A stretch of 64,000 nucleotides of DNA, taken from the NCBI RefSeq assembly GCF_022458985.1, contig NC_061789.1, positions 15,532,357 through 15,596,356 on the forward strand, read 5' to 3'. Shown here piece after piece: positions 11,201 to 32,928 of the stretch; positions within the stretch are counted from its first letter, which is position 1, and every line of letters starts with the position of its first letter. The translations under genes and the position numbers were made by a program. The notes under the pieces are model-generated. The model worked only from the letters and a program-made list of their open reading frames with translations. It was not told the DNA's origin and searched no databases. This DNA is from Mugil cephalus (lineage: Eukaryota > Chordata > Actinopteri > Mugiliformes > Mugilidae).

Positions 11201-12387
11201 AACATAAATAAGCTGAACAGAAGAGGTCCATGGACAGACCCATGAGGAACACCACACGTCATAGCGATGTTAGTGAGCTTATCAACCATAGTTAACAGAG
11301 TACGAGTATTGTTAATGCTCTTATTTACAATTTCAGAAAAGTAACTTTGTCTAGGACTGTTAAAATTCTTCTTTGTTTTAAAAGGTGTGATAGTTTCCAT
11401 GATAAGATTTCAGTGTTAATTTATCCAAGAGTTCATCAACTTTTTTGCACTTACAGCTGGTGACATAGCTATGACCTCCATAAATTGAACACTGGTACTC
11501 TTGTTGATTTATCTGTTCTTAACTTACACAGAGGTTGGTTGAACATTAGGAATGCACAGAAATGATGAGAAAGAGCCAAGTCAACAAAGGATGTTACAAC
11601 GTTACACGTTGTAGATAAGTAGATCCAGAGTGTGGCCTTGAGTGTGTGTGGGTCCTTTCACAGTTTTCACAATTCCAAAATTGCTGAGTAGGGCAGGAAG
11701 TTCTCTTCCCGACAATCATCCGGGGAGTGTTCCTGTGGTGAAAACAATCTAATACTGAAATTATCATATTGTGTGCTGGTGTCTCATCACAGACAGCAGA
11801 TCAGCAGTACCAGGATGCTTTCAATGACGAGCTTGAGTCATTCAAGGAGCGGGTTCGGGGAAGGGCCAAGATCCGCATAGAAAAGGCAATGAAGGAGTAC
11901 GAGGAAGAAGAGCGACAGAAGCGTCTGGGCCCCGGAGGGCTGGATCCTGTGGAAGTGTATGAGACCCTGCCTGCTGTAAGTTCTGTTGTTTTCACGAAGC
12001 ACTCTCTTTTTATCGTCACTTGTTAGTTTCAGTTATCTCACAGGGTTTTGTTGTTAATTCCAGGAAATGCAGAAATGCTTTGATGATAAAGACATCCAAA
12101 TGTTACAAGAAGTTATTAGCAAAATGGACCCAACGGTGAGTCGCTGTGTTAGTCTGTCATATCTTTTGTAACATTTTCATCTTGGTTAATACTGAAATGT
12201 TGCATTGGTGTAATTTTAATTCTTTTTTCTTTTTTTAATCAATTAGGAGGCAAAGACTCACATGAAGAGGTGCATTGATTCAGGTCTCTGGGTCCCCAAC
12301 TCCAGGACAGACGATGGGGATGAAAAAGAGGAAGAAGCCACTTATGAAGAGGTGAAACAGGAGCCGGAAGAAGCAAAGAAAGAATGA
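8223..12387 (+). CDS. cdc37: Hsp90 co-chaperone Cdc37
   Basis: Eight exons with consistent phases: 8223-8330, 8582-8863, 9339-9444, 9542-9657, 9807-9929, 11793-11975, 12064-12135, 12247-12387. They give 376 aa; human CDC37 has 378. The N-terminus [20 protein letters not shown] holds the conserved CK2 target serine (Ser13). A coiled coil follows (about 37-110), then [15 protein letters not shown] and [20 protein letters not shown]. The Hsp90-binding domain carries [40 protein letters not shown] and the [16 protein letters not shown] motif. The tail [12 protein letters not shown] is followed by an acidic [16 protein letters not shown] end. The protein loads client kinases onto Hsp90 in the cytosol, and JAK kinases such as the neighbouring tyk2 are plausible clients. 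Intron 5 is large because of a LINE and also holds an exon-like 69-nt block (10047-10115). Confidence 0.97.
10047..10115 (+). other. Exon-like 69-nt block resembling the start of cdc37 exon 6
   Basis: This block lies in intron 5, after a pyrimidine-rich acceptor (TTGTTTCTTATATTAG) and before a GTATTA donor. It is 23 codons long and in phase 0, like the exon 5/6 junction. It reads [18 protein letters not shown]..., which aligns with [18 protein letters not shown] at the start of exon 6 (shared A, Y, D, F, EL, KE). It could be an old tandem duplicate of exon 6, cut short by later changes, or a cassette exon. No full exon 6 length remains. Usage in mRNA is unknown. Confidence 0.5.
10137..11780 (-). 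mobile_element. Truncated L2/CR1-like LINE in cdc37 intron 5
   Basis: On the minus strand, 11400-11077 encodes a reverse-transcriptase fragment with [20 protein letters not shown] and a YADDTETYH catalytic box, typical of the L2/CR1 group of non-LTR elements. The plus-strand stretch near 10137-10215 is the complement of a common fish LINE 3' tail (ATGAAATATGCTATAAAGC then TGCC repeats). The element therefore lies antisense to cdc37 with its 3' end on the left. Only the 3' part of ORF2 remains. The right edge is approximate. It is spliced out with the intron. Confidence 0.75.
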
Positions 12388-13715
12388 CCAACATTGGCTC
12401 CATGATTGGTTGTTTTTGCAAATGTACTTACCCGTTCTATTGCAACTCCTCTATGTGTATGATTAGTTTGCCAAGCAATTGAATAACTTCTCCAAAAATA
12501 TTAATCTGAGATTTGACCAATAGCATTCACCTAATTACACAATGATGTTGCAAAAAAAAAACTGCTGCTTCTGTGTTGGTATTTTATTTGTTTGGAAGTC
12601 ACTGAAGCTGTTCTTTCATATAATTGTATACACTTGTCAACTGTGTGGGTATGTCTGTGCAAACAACATGCCTGCCTGACTGCTTTATCTGTGTAGGTGT
12701 ATAGTTATTATGTTTTTGTTTTTTTGTTTGTTTTTTTCAAAATTGAATTTTTGTTAGACTTCCAGGGCTCGAGCGGCCAATTATAGTTATTTTCCAAAAG
12801 CGACATTTTCTACCGACTTGCTTAACTAAAGCTTGAATTATACCCAACTTCTCAAGACAATGCTGTTGTGGTTATCTATTAAGTGTTGGTGTTTCCAGGT
12901 CATAAACTTAAAGGTGAAAACTGTGAGTCATGTAAGAAAATGTAGAGATCTTTTTGGTGATTTTTTTTTCCCCTCTTCACGTACAGATTCAGTGGCACAG
13001 TGAGTAAACAGGTCACTATGATATGAGCTTGAGTTCATCTCATCTTATAATCCAACCCAACAACTGTATTAATCATAAAGAGCTGTCAGTCAATTCAGTG
13101 TCAGACCTGATAGAAACTGATGCCACTGGCTCAACCTCTGCTGTAGATTTATATCAAACGGGCCCAGCCCATAATTACTAGATACAGGATTCCCAAGGTT
13201 GAGCCTTACTGGGTATAGAGACAACTGAGAGTTCATATAGATGTTATTGCTGCCCACACTGGCCAAACCAGTCCCTATTTAACAGAATAACCGATCAGTC
13301 GAGTCTAAATACCTAACATGAGCAGACATTAGCTGCTGTGAGGCTATTCCGGGAAGTGCTACAAAGGTGTGGCTAGAATCTGTACTCTGTACTTTTCTCC
13401 GAACGTGAGTATTCTTGCAGCCCTGCATGATATCAGACCTAATATTTTAAAAAATAAAAAAAGATCCAAGTCAGTCCCCTTATACAAAGGCATTGATTAG
13501 CTCAAATATCACTAAATAAAACTGTTTAGTGTGCACTACTGGGAGCCTTTGTGAATAAAATTGCATGTCTTTCCTTAACTTTTTGTGTGAGACTGTAAAT
13601 GTCAGGAAGCACCTGACCATGACACTGACCTGCTTTGCATTGCAAAAATTCCAAATGATAAAGGGCATCTCAGTCTCTATTGATCCTGGCCAAAGGTAAA
13701 GTAAAAAAATAAATA
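12388..13715. other. cdc37 3' UTR and intergenic sequence
   Basis: Follows the cdc37 stop. No strong AATAAA was found close to the stop; the first reasonable A-rich candidate is near 13450. No other coding exon is supported. Confidence 0.5.
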
Positions 13716-13727
13716 CTTCAAAGTCAG

Positions 13728-14280
13728 TACTTATGTGTGGCTAAGGATGTTGCAATGTGTAGGTGGGGGATGAGCCTTCGGAATGACAGGTGTGTTGTGG
13801 AATACCAGTTAGCAGTTGGCATAAAACAACAAATCCCCATGAAGATGAATGTTGATAATCTCACGAAGAGAGTGACTAACACAGAGGGCGTGGAGGATAT
13901 GACTTTCCATTTGACTTGCACACTGGTGGTTATACATAGCCATGAGTTTTACTGTTGTTTTTCTTTGATTTGATCTCACCAAACATTTAAGTGATCGCCG
14001 GTCACTACTATCCTTGCAGTTTTTAACAATATCTTGGTCAGCTTTTCTTCTTCTTAGATGTTTTCTCTGCTCGCCGCGTGCCAATGATTTGACACTTCTC
14101 AAACAAACATTGTTTAGACATGGTTGTTTAAGAAATGAGAAGCCACTCAATGCATCAGCTGGGGTTATATAACTTGTTTCTAGCTGAAAGGTAGTCACCC
14201 ATGCGGTAATGATCTATTTGCTTAGTTAAATCCAAGTGGTGACTTATTTTCTTTTTTTTTTTTTTGGCCACACAGTGTAT
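13728..14280 (-). mobile_element. Degenerate Tc1/mariner-like DNA transposon remnant
   Basis: The right end, read on the minus strand, begins TACACTGTGTGGCCAAA, a terminal sequence familiar from fish Tc1-like elements. The left end (ACTTATGTGTGGCTAAG) is a decayed inverted counterpart. Inside, the minus strand has a broken open frame (about 14198-13809) with a helix-turn-helix-like KNCKDSSDRRSLKC and a DREI-type tail. Identified by pattern only; the boundaries and family are uncertain. Confidence 0.5.
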
Positions 14281-14698
14281 TCCTAGATAGCAAGTTCCCA
14301 TGCCATTCATCAGCCCTTCTTATATTTTGTCTGCTATTTTAAAATAGGGTTTTTTATCACAGCTGTTTGGTTATGTCTTGAAATATTTAAAGAGCAAGCA
14401 AAGAGACTTTTTTTTAGACCCATCAGACCAGTTAAAGCTAAGTTAAAGGTATGGACCAGCCCTGTCCACATCCAGGTCCTGTCAACAGGCCTGTTTGTCC
14501 CTTAAACGCCTTTGAGTAACTACCTTCTGCGATTGTAAATGTAAACACATTAAGTAACGGTGGGGTACATGTTTAGTACATGTTTGTTTCTTGACCTACA
14601 AATGAAATACTGAGGAGTGATGTGGGATTTGAGGAACCAACAAGGGCCTACCCGACACCCGACACAGAGAGTCACATGGGTGGGGTGAGGACGGGGGA

Positions 14699-15572
14699 AC
14701 CCGGAAGTGAGAAATATCACAATATATATCACAATATAAGATCTCCGCGTTAACCACTTTCATTGTCCGCCGACTCCCTTTGAAAGGTTTGTGCGGTGTG
14801 TTTTTGTGTGCGCGCGCCTGCGTCTCGTCTGCTGAGAGCAGAGGGCGTGGCCAAGTTGGTTTCGGGAACGAGTCGTCTGCAGTCACTGGTTCGTAGTTCG
14901 CGAGAAGTCGAGAGAGTAGGCAGAGGGGGAATCACGCTCGCAGGATAATGAAGGCCGACCGTTTTAGGGGTTTGAGATAACGTCTTCAACAAGCCACCGT
15001 TTAAAGGTAGGGTACTCGACTGGCTGTCATACGCGTTGTTGAGTTTACGGCCGAGGCTGTAATAATGTGTGTCTGTTTCCTTGATACGGGCACACTCTAA
15101 AGTATTTGAGACTCGTTTCATGGCAGGAAACGCCTGATATACACACACATATACGTATATTTTACACATACGCATGAGCCAAAATCGTTGTTGTGCTGCA
15201 GGACATGGCATAAATGCGGAGCTGAATGTAAACAATAAGTTAGCCAAGGTGTAATTCCGGAAGTCTTTTTTGAGAAAATTGTCCGACTTTATGACGTCAC
15301 GCTTTAATATTAAAGTTACAGGCGATATCGTAAACTGCCGAGTTGTTTCTTAAAAAAAAGTAAAGATAAGAAAAAAAAAGCTTAGACTGAATATACTGTT
15401 CCGGTGTCGTTTCAAAGTTTCTCATTCGTTTGTGTTTACGTAAGCATTAGCGCAATACTGATTCCAGCGAATACTGCAGCTGACATAGCATTGTGGTTTA
15501 AGTTTGTGTGTGCGTGTGTGTGTTTGTGTCAGTGTCAGGGTTTTGCCATCCATCCCCACCCCCCTCCCCAAC
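14699..15572 (+). promoter_or_regulatory. tyk2 promoter and 5' UTR region
   Basis: Promoter-like features upstream of the tyk2 start: an ETS site ACCCGGAAGTG at 14699-14709, a GC/KLF box (GGGCGTGGCC) near 14843, a second CCGGAAGT at 15258-15265 and a perfect CRE TGACGTCA at 15292-15299. A noncoding first exon ending at the AAG/GTAGGG donor (15007) and spliced to an acceptor near 15537 is plausible, with a TG-rich stretch at 15503-15530. This is inference without transcript data. Confidence 0.55.
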
Positions 15573-24860
<9,288 letters not shown>

Positions 24861-26160
24861 TCAGGCGTGAGGACACACTTGACTACACGTCAAGTCATTT
24901 TGCCACTGTAGCAACCCTATATGACCAGGTAGCTAATAATGTGTTTTCTCGTGCGCAATTCCTGCTCTGTATTTACAGAGATGTATTTAGAGGCTTTCCT
25001 GATAAAAGTTCATTGGTATCATCTCACATAATAAAGGCACTGTTTTTGTTTTGTTTTTTTAATTTATTTTTTTATTTTCATTTATTCCCCTGACTGGGTT
25101 CTGTGGGATAGTGATGTAGCCAGTCAGAGTGGAATCTTTTGTCAAAAAAATTATAGCTTTGTATCAATACCAGTAAGTACTAAGAACTTCTATATGTTGA
25201 TGGATTACTGTATTTTAATTTTTTTGTGTACATTTTTTTTGGGTGGGGATACTTTCCATAATTTTATCTAATAACCCATTTTCCATAATGCAAATTCCTT
25301 GATCAGTGTATGTGTATCAGAAATTACATAAAAATGCATTACCTTAATCTGTTAAGAGTTTATCGTTTATTGTATATTGTTTATCTCTCATATTTCTATT
25401 TTGTATATAGCTGCTGGAAATACAATTTCCCTGAGGGAGTCATTTCAAAGGGATCAATAAAGTTGAGTCTAAGTCTGAGTCTATGTCTACAGAATATGCA
25501 GAAATAGATATCCCACAAGAAAGTATGACTATGGGCACTTATTCTTGGTTTAGGTTGCCATACATATGGAGAAATACCAGATCAAATCTGCTACTTAATT
25601 CTCTGCATCTGGCAATGGATAGGCTGAATAAACTGGCTATTTAAGAACAAAACAGTCTTCCTAAATCAACTAATTCTACGTATAATTATTTCAAATCTGG
25701 TGTTAAAACGAGAAAAAAACATGAAAAAATGCATGTGATTGTATGATTTTTTTTCTCTTCTTTCTAATCAAAAGAGTATAACTGTAATAAGATTTTACCC
25801 CCCCATGAAATATGGCTGCTGTCTATCTCCCAAAGTCGGTTCATGTCTTTTAAAAATTATTTTTATAGTCCACATAGTTTCACCTGAGTTTGCCTAAGAA
25901 TGCAATTATTCGTGGTATATTTAAAAATAAAAAAATAAAAAGTAAACTGATTCTTGATTTTATTTATTTATTTATTGTTTTCTTTCTTCTCCTTGGTTGA
26001 AATAATACTGAAATCACAGACATGGAAGCTTTTCCGTTTTTTTAAAGAGAATGATCTGTGGCCCCGCCCCCACCCTCCGTTACGTCGTAGTCATGGAGAA
26101 TGCGTCCCCCTCTCGTCCAATCAGAAGCGGCGCTGGGGCCATGTGTGTATTGTTTAAACT
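24861..26160. other. tyk2 3' UTR and tyk2-raver1 spacer
   Basis: An AATAAA at 25030-25035, 170 bases after the tyk2 stop, is a good polyadenylation signal. The rest is AT-rich and includes a LINE tail (25420-25495). From about 26060 the sequence becomes GC-rich and leads into the raver1 promoter. No coding exon is seen. Confidence 0.65.
25420..25495 (+). mobile_element. LINE 3' tail (Rex1/CR1-like) fragment
   Basis: The text AATTTCCCTGAGGGAGTCAT followed by GGGATCAATAAAGTTGAGTC and a short AGTCTAAGTCTGAGTCT repeat matches the usual form of fish CR1/Rex1 3' ends (AATTTCCC...GGGATCAATAAAGT plus a short tandem tail). The upstream body is not recognisable. Confidence 0.65.
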
Positions 26161-26214
26161 GCTCAAATCGGCCACAGAGTTTCCCGACCCATAAAACTTC
26201 CATCAAACCGAGTG
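26060..26214 (+). promoter_or_regulatory. raver1 promoter
   Basis: A GC-rich patch with a CCCCGCCCCC Sp/KLF box near 26062, a TTACGTCGT CRE-like site near 26080 and a CCAAT box (GTCCAATCAG, CCAAT at 26117-26121) lies about 95 bases before the start codon. No TATA box. Inferred from motifs. Confidence 0.6.
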
Positions 26215-29200
26215 ATGGCGGCCACCGTGTCTGTTAGCACCGCTGCCAGAGAAGAAAGTACAGACACAGGGTCCAGTTTCGCCTCTCGTCCACTAAATGA
26301 AAATTACGACCTTGCCGCGGACCAAGAAAACTGGATGCCCGGAGATCGCAGGTATCCCGAACTCGCACCCGGAGAAGAGGACGTTACGACGGGACGCGAG
26401 TGTCAGCGAAGGGTCGACGAGGACTTGGCATCACTGAGCCCCGAAGAGATTGAAAGCCGCTTGGAGCGAACTCGCCGGGAGTTTTACAACCGTAGAAAGA
26501 TAATTATAAAAAATCTACCCTCCGATGTTAGCAACCAGGTACGAGTGTCGGCATCTAACCCATTTCAAATTTAATTGTTGTGTGATTGATTGACGCAGCC
26601 CGCTGCTAATGTTAGCCTAGCTCCAACATGCCTGCCATGCTACCATCGTTAGCGCACTAGCCATTTAACTCGTTAGCTGGCATTAACTAGTGTAATATTT
26701 TATTTATTATATCTGCTTCAACGACGGCTCAACACAGTTTGTTGCCTCCCTACTCGGTAAGTGTTGTTCAATTGATCTAAATTAAGTTAGTTAACGTAAC
26801 TAACACAACTGAGCGTTCACTGCCTGCCCAGTGGTCACGTAGGTGTCAATCTGGTCATCTGTGGCCTGTGTGACCTGCCACCTCGGCCCTGAGGGTAACT
26901 ATTTATGATCTTTAAAACTCATCGTTTAATTTGCTCACGCAGGCCAAAGTGGATGTGTGTGATTGTAATCCGTGCAGTGGAGTAACAGGTGCACTGGATC
27001 TCTTCTAATCAGCCCATCTGTAGTTAATGATGCCGGATTTTTACTCATGATGCTACTTTTTTTTATTTTTTTTTTGGAACGTGCCTGACTCGTGGGGAGC
27101 GGTGGGCCTGCGGGCGGTACCATTGTCCCCAGAGGGGGGGGTGGTAGGTGGTAGTGGCCGTTCGAGATGCGAGTTGCAATGTAACAAAAGGCAGAAGGCG
27201 TGGAGACAAAACGTTTCAGAAAATGCTAGACGGCATCGCAGCTTGTTTGTGAATGGGGAAAGGGAGCGCAGAACAATTTCTCCTACAACAATGAGCGAGT
27301 TATTCCCTCGCCGTCCCCCTACAGGTGCAACTTGTTGCTAGTCTCCCGGTGGATATGAATTAGTTAATGTGGTTTATGAGAAAAATCTGCCATTGAACCT
27401 TCTTCCCTTGTCACAACACAGGCTCCACAACTTAGAAAGTTAAGTATTTCTAATTTACTGTGTGTTAATGCGTTTGAATTTATGTAATTGTGTTTACTTA
27501 TTTGCAGGAGGTCCATGAGCTGTTGGGAAACTATGACTTGAAGTACTGCTTCGTTGACAAATACAAGGGCACAGGTTGGTCTAACATTGTAGTTCCAAAG
27601 GAGCCCTCGCTACTTACTTTTAATTATGCTGACTGAAAACTTTCAGAATAAACTTGGCAGTCAAAAGAAGTGAGTCAGGTGCTCCTAATTTAAAAAAGAA
27701 CGGATGATTTCTGAATCGGACGCAATTTTGCAACAAGTACAGAATCACAGCTTCAGAAAAGCTTTTGTTTAGGATTACTCATGGATAAGTACACGGGAGA
27801 CTGGGTTTCCATTGAACTGACATTAAAAGAAGCTAACGCGCTAGAATATGCATTTAAAATGGCTCGACATACAATGGCAGGAGCCATTTCACTAGAAAGT
27901 GGCAGATGGTAATGGGCCGGAAAATTGCACCAGCCATGTGGTAAATTCAGGATAGGTTGGTGGGGGTGGGCAGGCGGGGGGGGCGATTCAGACCTAACTG
28001 CAAATAAACATTGCAGACACTAGGGCTTTCGTATGCCTTTAGTATAACAATAGTGCACGGGTATTGAGCGGCAGTAACAGGGAAAGTCACACAGGTTTAG
28101 AGGTGGCTTTATTTCTGCCAGTGATTCTCAGATAAGACTTTGATTTGTGGCAACTGTTGTGTACAACAAGTGCAAAGTTGTAAGTAGAATAAATCACCAT
28201 CTTATCGCATCTCATTTTGGAGAAGCATGAGTTTGCTTTCTGAAACAAACGTCACTTCTTCCTTTCACACCCTGTATCTGTTTCTCCATCCCCCTCTCAG
28301 CGTTTGTGACGCTACTCAATGGGGAACAGGCCCAGTGCGCCATCAAAGAGTTCCACCAGCATGCGCTGCGGGACAGGGAGATCTCGGTGCAGCTGCAGCC
28401 GACCGACTCGCTGCTGTGCATCGCCAACCTGCCCCGCGCTTTCACCCAGCAGCAGTTCGAGGAGCTGGTGCGGCCTTTTGGCAACCTGGAGCGCTGCTTC
28501 CTGGTTTACAGCACCTCCACGGGGCATTCCAAGGGCTACGGGTTCGTGGAATACATGAAGAAGGACTCGGCGGCCAGGGCCAAGTCCGAGCTCCTCGGGA
28601 AACAGCTGGGCTCCCGCATGCTGTACGTCCACTGGACTGAGGTGGGCTCCCTCACATACCCGCTGCTGCACTCCAAATGCCTGTGCGTGGACCGCCTGCC
28701 CCCGAGCCTGCTTACGGCCCAGGACCTCCGCAGTGCCCTGGCTGACACGCACGCACCGGTTTTCTGCCAGGTCAGAGTTGCTACACACAAGAACACAAGC
28801 ACACTTGCACAAATTATACAAATTAGAAAAAAAATTAGAATACATTATCCTGAGTTCACTTTACACCAGGGATACAACCTTGACATAAAATGTGCTGGTG
28901 TCCTGCTATCTTTCTTTATCTAGCTACTGCTGATTTATACAATGTTAGATCACATTTGTGGAACTATTTGAGACGGTCAGCAGGACTGATTTATTTATTT
29001 ATTTATTTATTTATTTATTTTTGTAAAATCGTATTCCGTATTTGATCTTTCAACACCTTTCACCTCTGCCCCAGTTTTCATGTGGCCACTCAAAGTTTCT
29101 ATAGCAATAGCAAAAGCTGGTTTCTATGGTGATGACCACCTGACTCCCCCAGGTGGTGTCATTCAGCAGGCTCTTCTGGAATGGGAGAGCGGGGTGTCTT

Positions 29201-32200
29201 TTTAGCACGGCACGCATAGTGGTGCTTTTCTGCTGGTTCCAGGGCTTTGTGATTGTTTTTTTTTTTTTTTTTGGGATCGTGTTAAAGGTGGTGTTTAGGG
29301 ACCATGTGATCATTTAAGATGAATAGTTTTGCGTCGCAGTAATGGCTTTAATAACGTAACGAACTGGCTTGTCCGTGATGATCTGGTGTTAAATCAGAAG
29401 GTTACATCTGGTGGTTTATGGTGTGGAAAGTAAATTTAAACATTCAAGAGATGGTTTGGTGTCTACAGATCTCTCACATTTGCTGCAGGATTTTACTAGT
29501 ATAAATAAAACGCAGTAGTAGTTTGAGTCTGAATTATGCATTAATATTTATTTATTTATTTATTTATTTTACAATCTTGTTCAATCGATATCAAAACCTG
29601 CTCAAAACCACATCCTTAACATTTGGTTTAAGTAGATTCTGGACCATAAATTCATTCCGAGGTTGTACGCAGGGTTTCACTACACACAGTCCCAGTTCAA
29701 TACGTGGATTCATTCCCAGATCTCGATTTTTAAACACCTTTGCTTCATTAGTAAATCAGTTTTCACAAACCTCTGTTGCATTTCTGCAATATTTCACCTC
29801 CGGAGGATTAGAAAGTATGACGACTTTCAGGAGAGACGACCAAAGGATGCGACGCGGTGCTCCTGGAGCCTCTGTTGTGTTTTGGATCTCCCCCACATGT
29901 GGATTAATCTAGTCGTGTGAAATTCCTCACGACAGGATATATTTAAAAAAAAAAAAAAAAAAAGATTCAAGGATTTCATAAATCACATCTTTCAAGTGGA
30001 AAATTTGGGTTTATTTATTTATTTTTATAAACCGAGCCATAGTTATACAGGACACCGTGTCTTGGTTGAGACCGGTTACTTGAAGTTTATTATATTTACT
30101 GGCAACATCCTTTTCTGTGTCTGCATTTAGAGCCATTGTTGTTGTTTTTTCTGCCCCCTCCACACCACAGTTGGCTCAGGGACAAGATGGAAGTTTCCGG
30201 CGTTTTGCGGTGTTGGAGTTCGCCACGGCGGACATGGCTGAGGAGGCACAGCGACTCACAGATGGCAGGCTGCTGGGCGGGACACACATCAGGGTGTCCT
30301 TCTGTGCCCCCGGCCCTCCCGGAAGAAGCATGTTGGCCGCCCTGATTGCCGCGCAGACCATGGTAGTAAAGATAAATCAATATAGTGCGTGCACATTTCC
30401 AAAGTCGACACTTGTCTGTTGCTTGGCTGCTCAATCCCCTGTCCTGTGGTTCTTCCCTCCAAGGCTGTAAACAGGGGTAAAGGTCTCCTCCCTGATCCCA
30501 CAGCCATGCAAATACTCACAGGCCTCAACAACCCCGCCACCCTCAAGATGCTGCTCAACCCGATGTCGCAGGGACACAAACAAGGTGAAGCGCCCTCAGC
30601 CGCTCTTAATCAAGTTTTAATTCAGCCATTTGTTCGTGCCGCCGTGAACGTTGATGTCGTTTTGGTGCAGGCCTCCTCGGGGCAGCCCCCACAATGCCGC
30701 TGCTGGCCAACCCCGCTCTCTCTGCTGCCCTGCTCCAGCTGCTCCTTCAGAATCAAGCCAAAGCCCAGCAGGTACGGCTACCTCTCCACCTTTGCTCCGA
30801 CATCCTCCTCCTCGCCATTCCTCCCGCCTGGTTTTAATTCATCTTCTTCTACCCACTCTCTGCTCTGTTCCTCTTTACATCAGCAAGCCTTTTTGGGAAA
30901 TCATCTTCTGTGGGCTCAGGTGCTACACAATAAAGAAAACCCTTTAGTGCTTTGTGTGAGTGATAATGGGGTTTGTGTTTGTCTATCAGAGTGTGAGGTT
31001 GAGGTGAGGCTAGATGGATCTTGGTGTTTTTTTTTTTTTTTTTTTTTTTTTTTTGTATCTGACTGTTGATAGACAATGCATCGCCTGGATGGGTAAGCTC
31101 CCACTAGGAAGGTGTAAAGGGTTTTGTGTGTCTCTGTGTGTGGGGTGTTCTTTGGAGTGGTGTTGAGTGATGTGGTAGGTGTACCACTGTGTTGTGTGCC
31201 AAAATTGAAATGCACATCTTGTAAGGGTGAGTAAACCTCGGCGCCGACTCGGTGTGCTTGTGTACTCCGGCCTCTTAAACCGCTTTAGCGTCGGAGCCAG
31301 GCTCCGTGACCCGACTGTGACACTGAACTCTGCTCTCTCCTTCGGCCAGCAGGCTGGACTCATTGGGGAGAATCCTTTGGCTGCTCTGCCTGTCCAGCAG
31401 GGAGTCCATCTGCTCGGAGAACTGCCCCAAGGTTCGGCATCCGCCAGCTTCGGCCTTAGCTCCAAATTGCATGTTTTCGCTTTGATTCGGGACGATAAAC
31501 ATCTGTGTTCCCCTTTGGCTGTTAATCATGTTTCCTACTTTTTACATTGGCCACGATACTCTTGCCCTGTTGCTTTCTCGATGTCATGTCTTGGAATTCC
31601 ATAGCTTTAAATTACTGTGATAGGAGTTTAAATTTTTTTGCTTCTTACCTGCAAATATTCTTGCTGTGAAGCAGGCAAAATAATCAAAAATGAAAGATTT
31701 CATTAAATGTAAGTGTTTATTTGCTCCAGGCGGTGTTGTCCCGGGGCTGGGGCTTCAGACAGATCCTCTGCCTCCCCTAAAGCCGATGCCACTCGGCAGA
31801 GCCATGACAAGAGAGCAGGAGTCCCCCACATCAGCATGCACCTTCCCTCAGACCTCCTCTCCCACCCTACAAGGCATCTCCATGCCCCTGATGGGAGGCA
31901 TAATGGGGGCAGATGGCCTCACAGCGCAAGGGGTGAGTAATTTCCATAATATGGTTTCAGCTGCAGCCTGTGCCCTCTAACCCTCTCCACATGTGCAGGA
32001 AAAAAAAAGAATAACCCTTTTCTTCCACATCAGGTATCCATACTGGGAGACCCTCCAAAAGATGCAAACCTTCCTCAGAGCGCCTTCCTAGGTGTCAACA
32101 GTGCTTTTCCCTCAGGTGAGTTGTTTTTGTTTTGCAGTGTTGCCAGTTCCCTACTTTACAGTCTGCTCTTGTTTCCTGCACCAGCCCAGGTTTTGAAGTA

Positions 32201-32897
32201 AATATATTCAGCTCGTGATGCATTCTTGCTCACCCTCTCTTCCAGGAGGAAGCTGCAGACCTCACCCCTACAGGAAGAGACCCACACTAAGTAACGTGTC
32301 CAACCAGCACACCCACCAGAGCGTGCAACCCAACTACAACCTGCGTTACCAGGATTCCTACAGCCCCGAATATACTGCTTTACATCAGGTACCCGCCACA
32401 CTGCACTGCTTTGTCTGATGAAAGATTTTTGACATTAATTAATAGGGCTGCCTAACACTGCTGATGTAATCTGGTCTGATGCACATCTGGTCTTTCTCAT
32501 CAGGACGCCCTAGCCCACTTGTATGAGCAGCAGGAAAACCTTGATGGCGGGGCCTTGGCAGGATTTGGCCACCAGGTAGTGTCTAGTCAACTATGTCAAG
32601 CGTGTCTGAGCAAATCTTTGTCGGTAAACTGAATCCATAGTAACGCTGTTTTTTAATTTGGTTATCTCTGCAGCTTTCTCATCACCCTGAATACAATGAG
32701 CAGTTTTCACATTACAGCTATGCTCCCAGCCCACCCCTGTCCTCATACTTTAACTCAGGGCATGAGGCCTCCGGTAACAACAGCATCCCAGCCACCCAGC
32801 TCAACAGGGTAAGCGTCAAGCTTTGGATCGATTTTACTTTTTGAACTATTGATTACGTGCCAGTGCAAAAACATCAAGGCCACGCTAGAAGAGATTT

Positions 32898-32928
<31 letters not shown>

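Noticed and set aside
14750-15247. 165-codon minus-strand open frame upstream of tyk2
   Set aside because: No recognisable domain; low-complexity and proline/serine-rich. It overlaps the tyk2 promoter and is best seen as chance in GC-rich DNA.
28312-28845. 177-codon minus-strand open frame
   Set aside because: Lies opposite raver1 exon 3, which has strong RRM homology on the plus strand; it is the antisense shadow of GC-rich codons.
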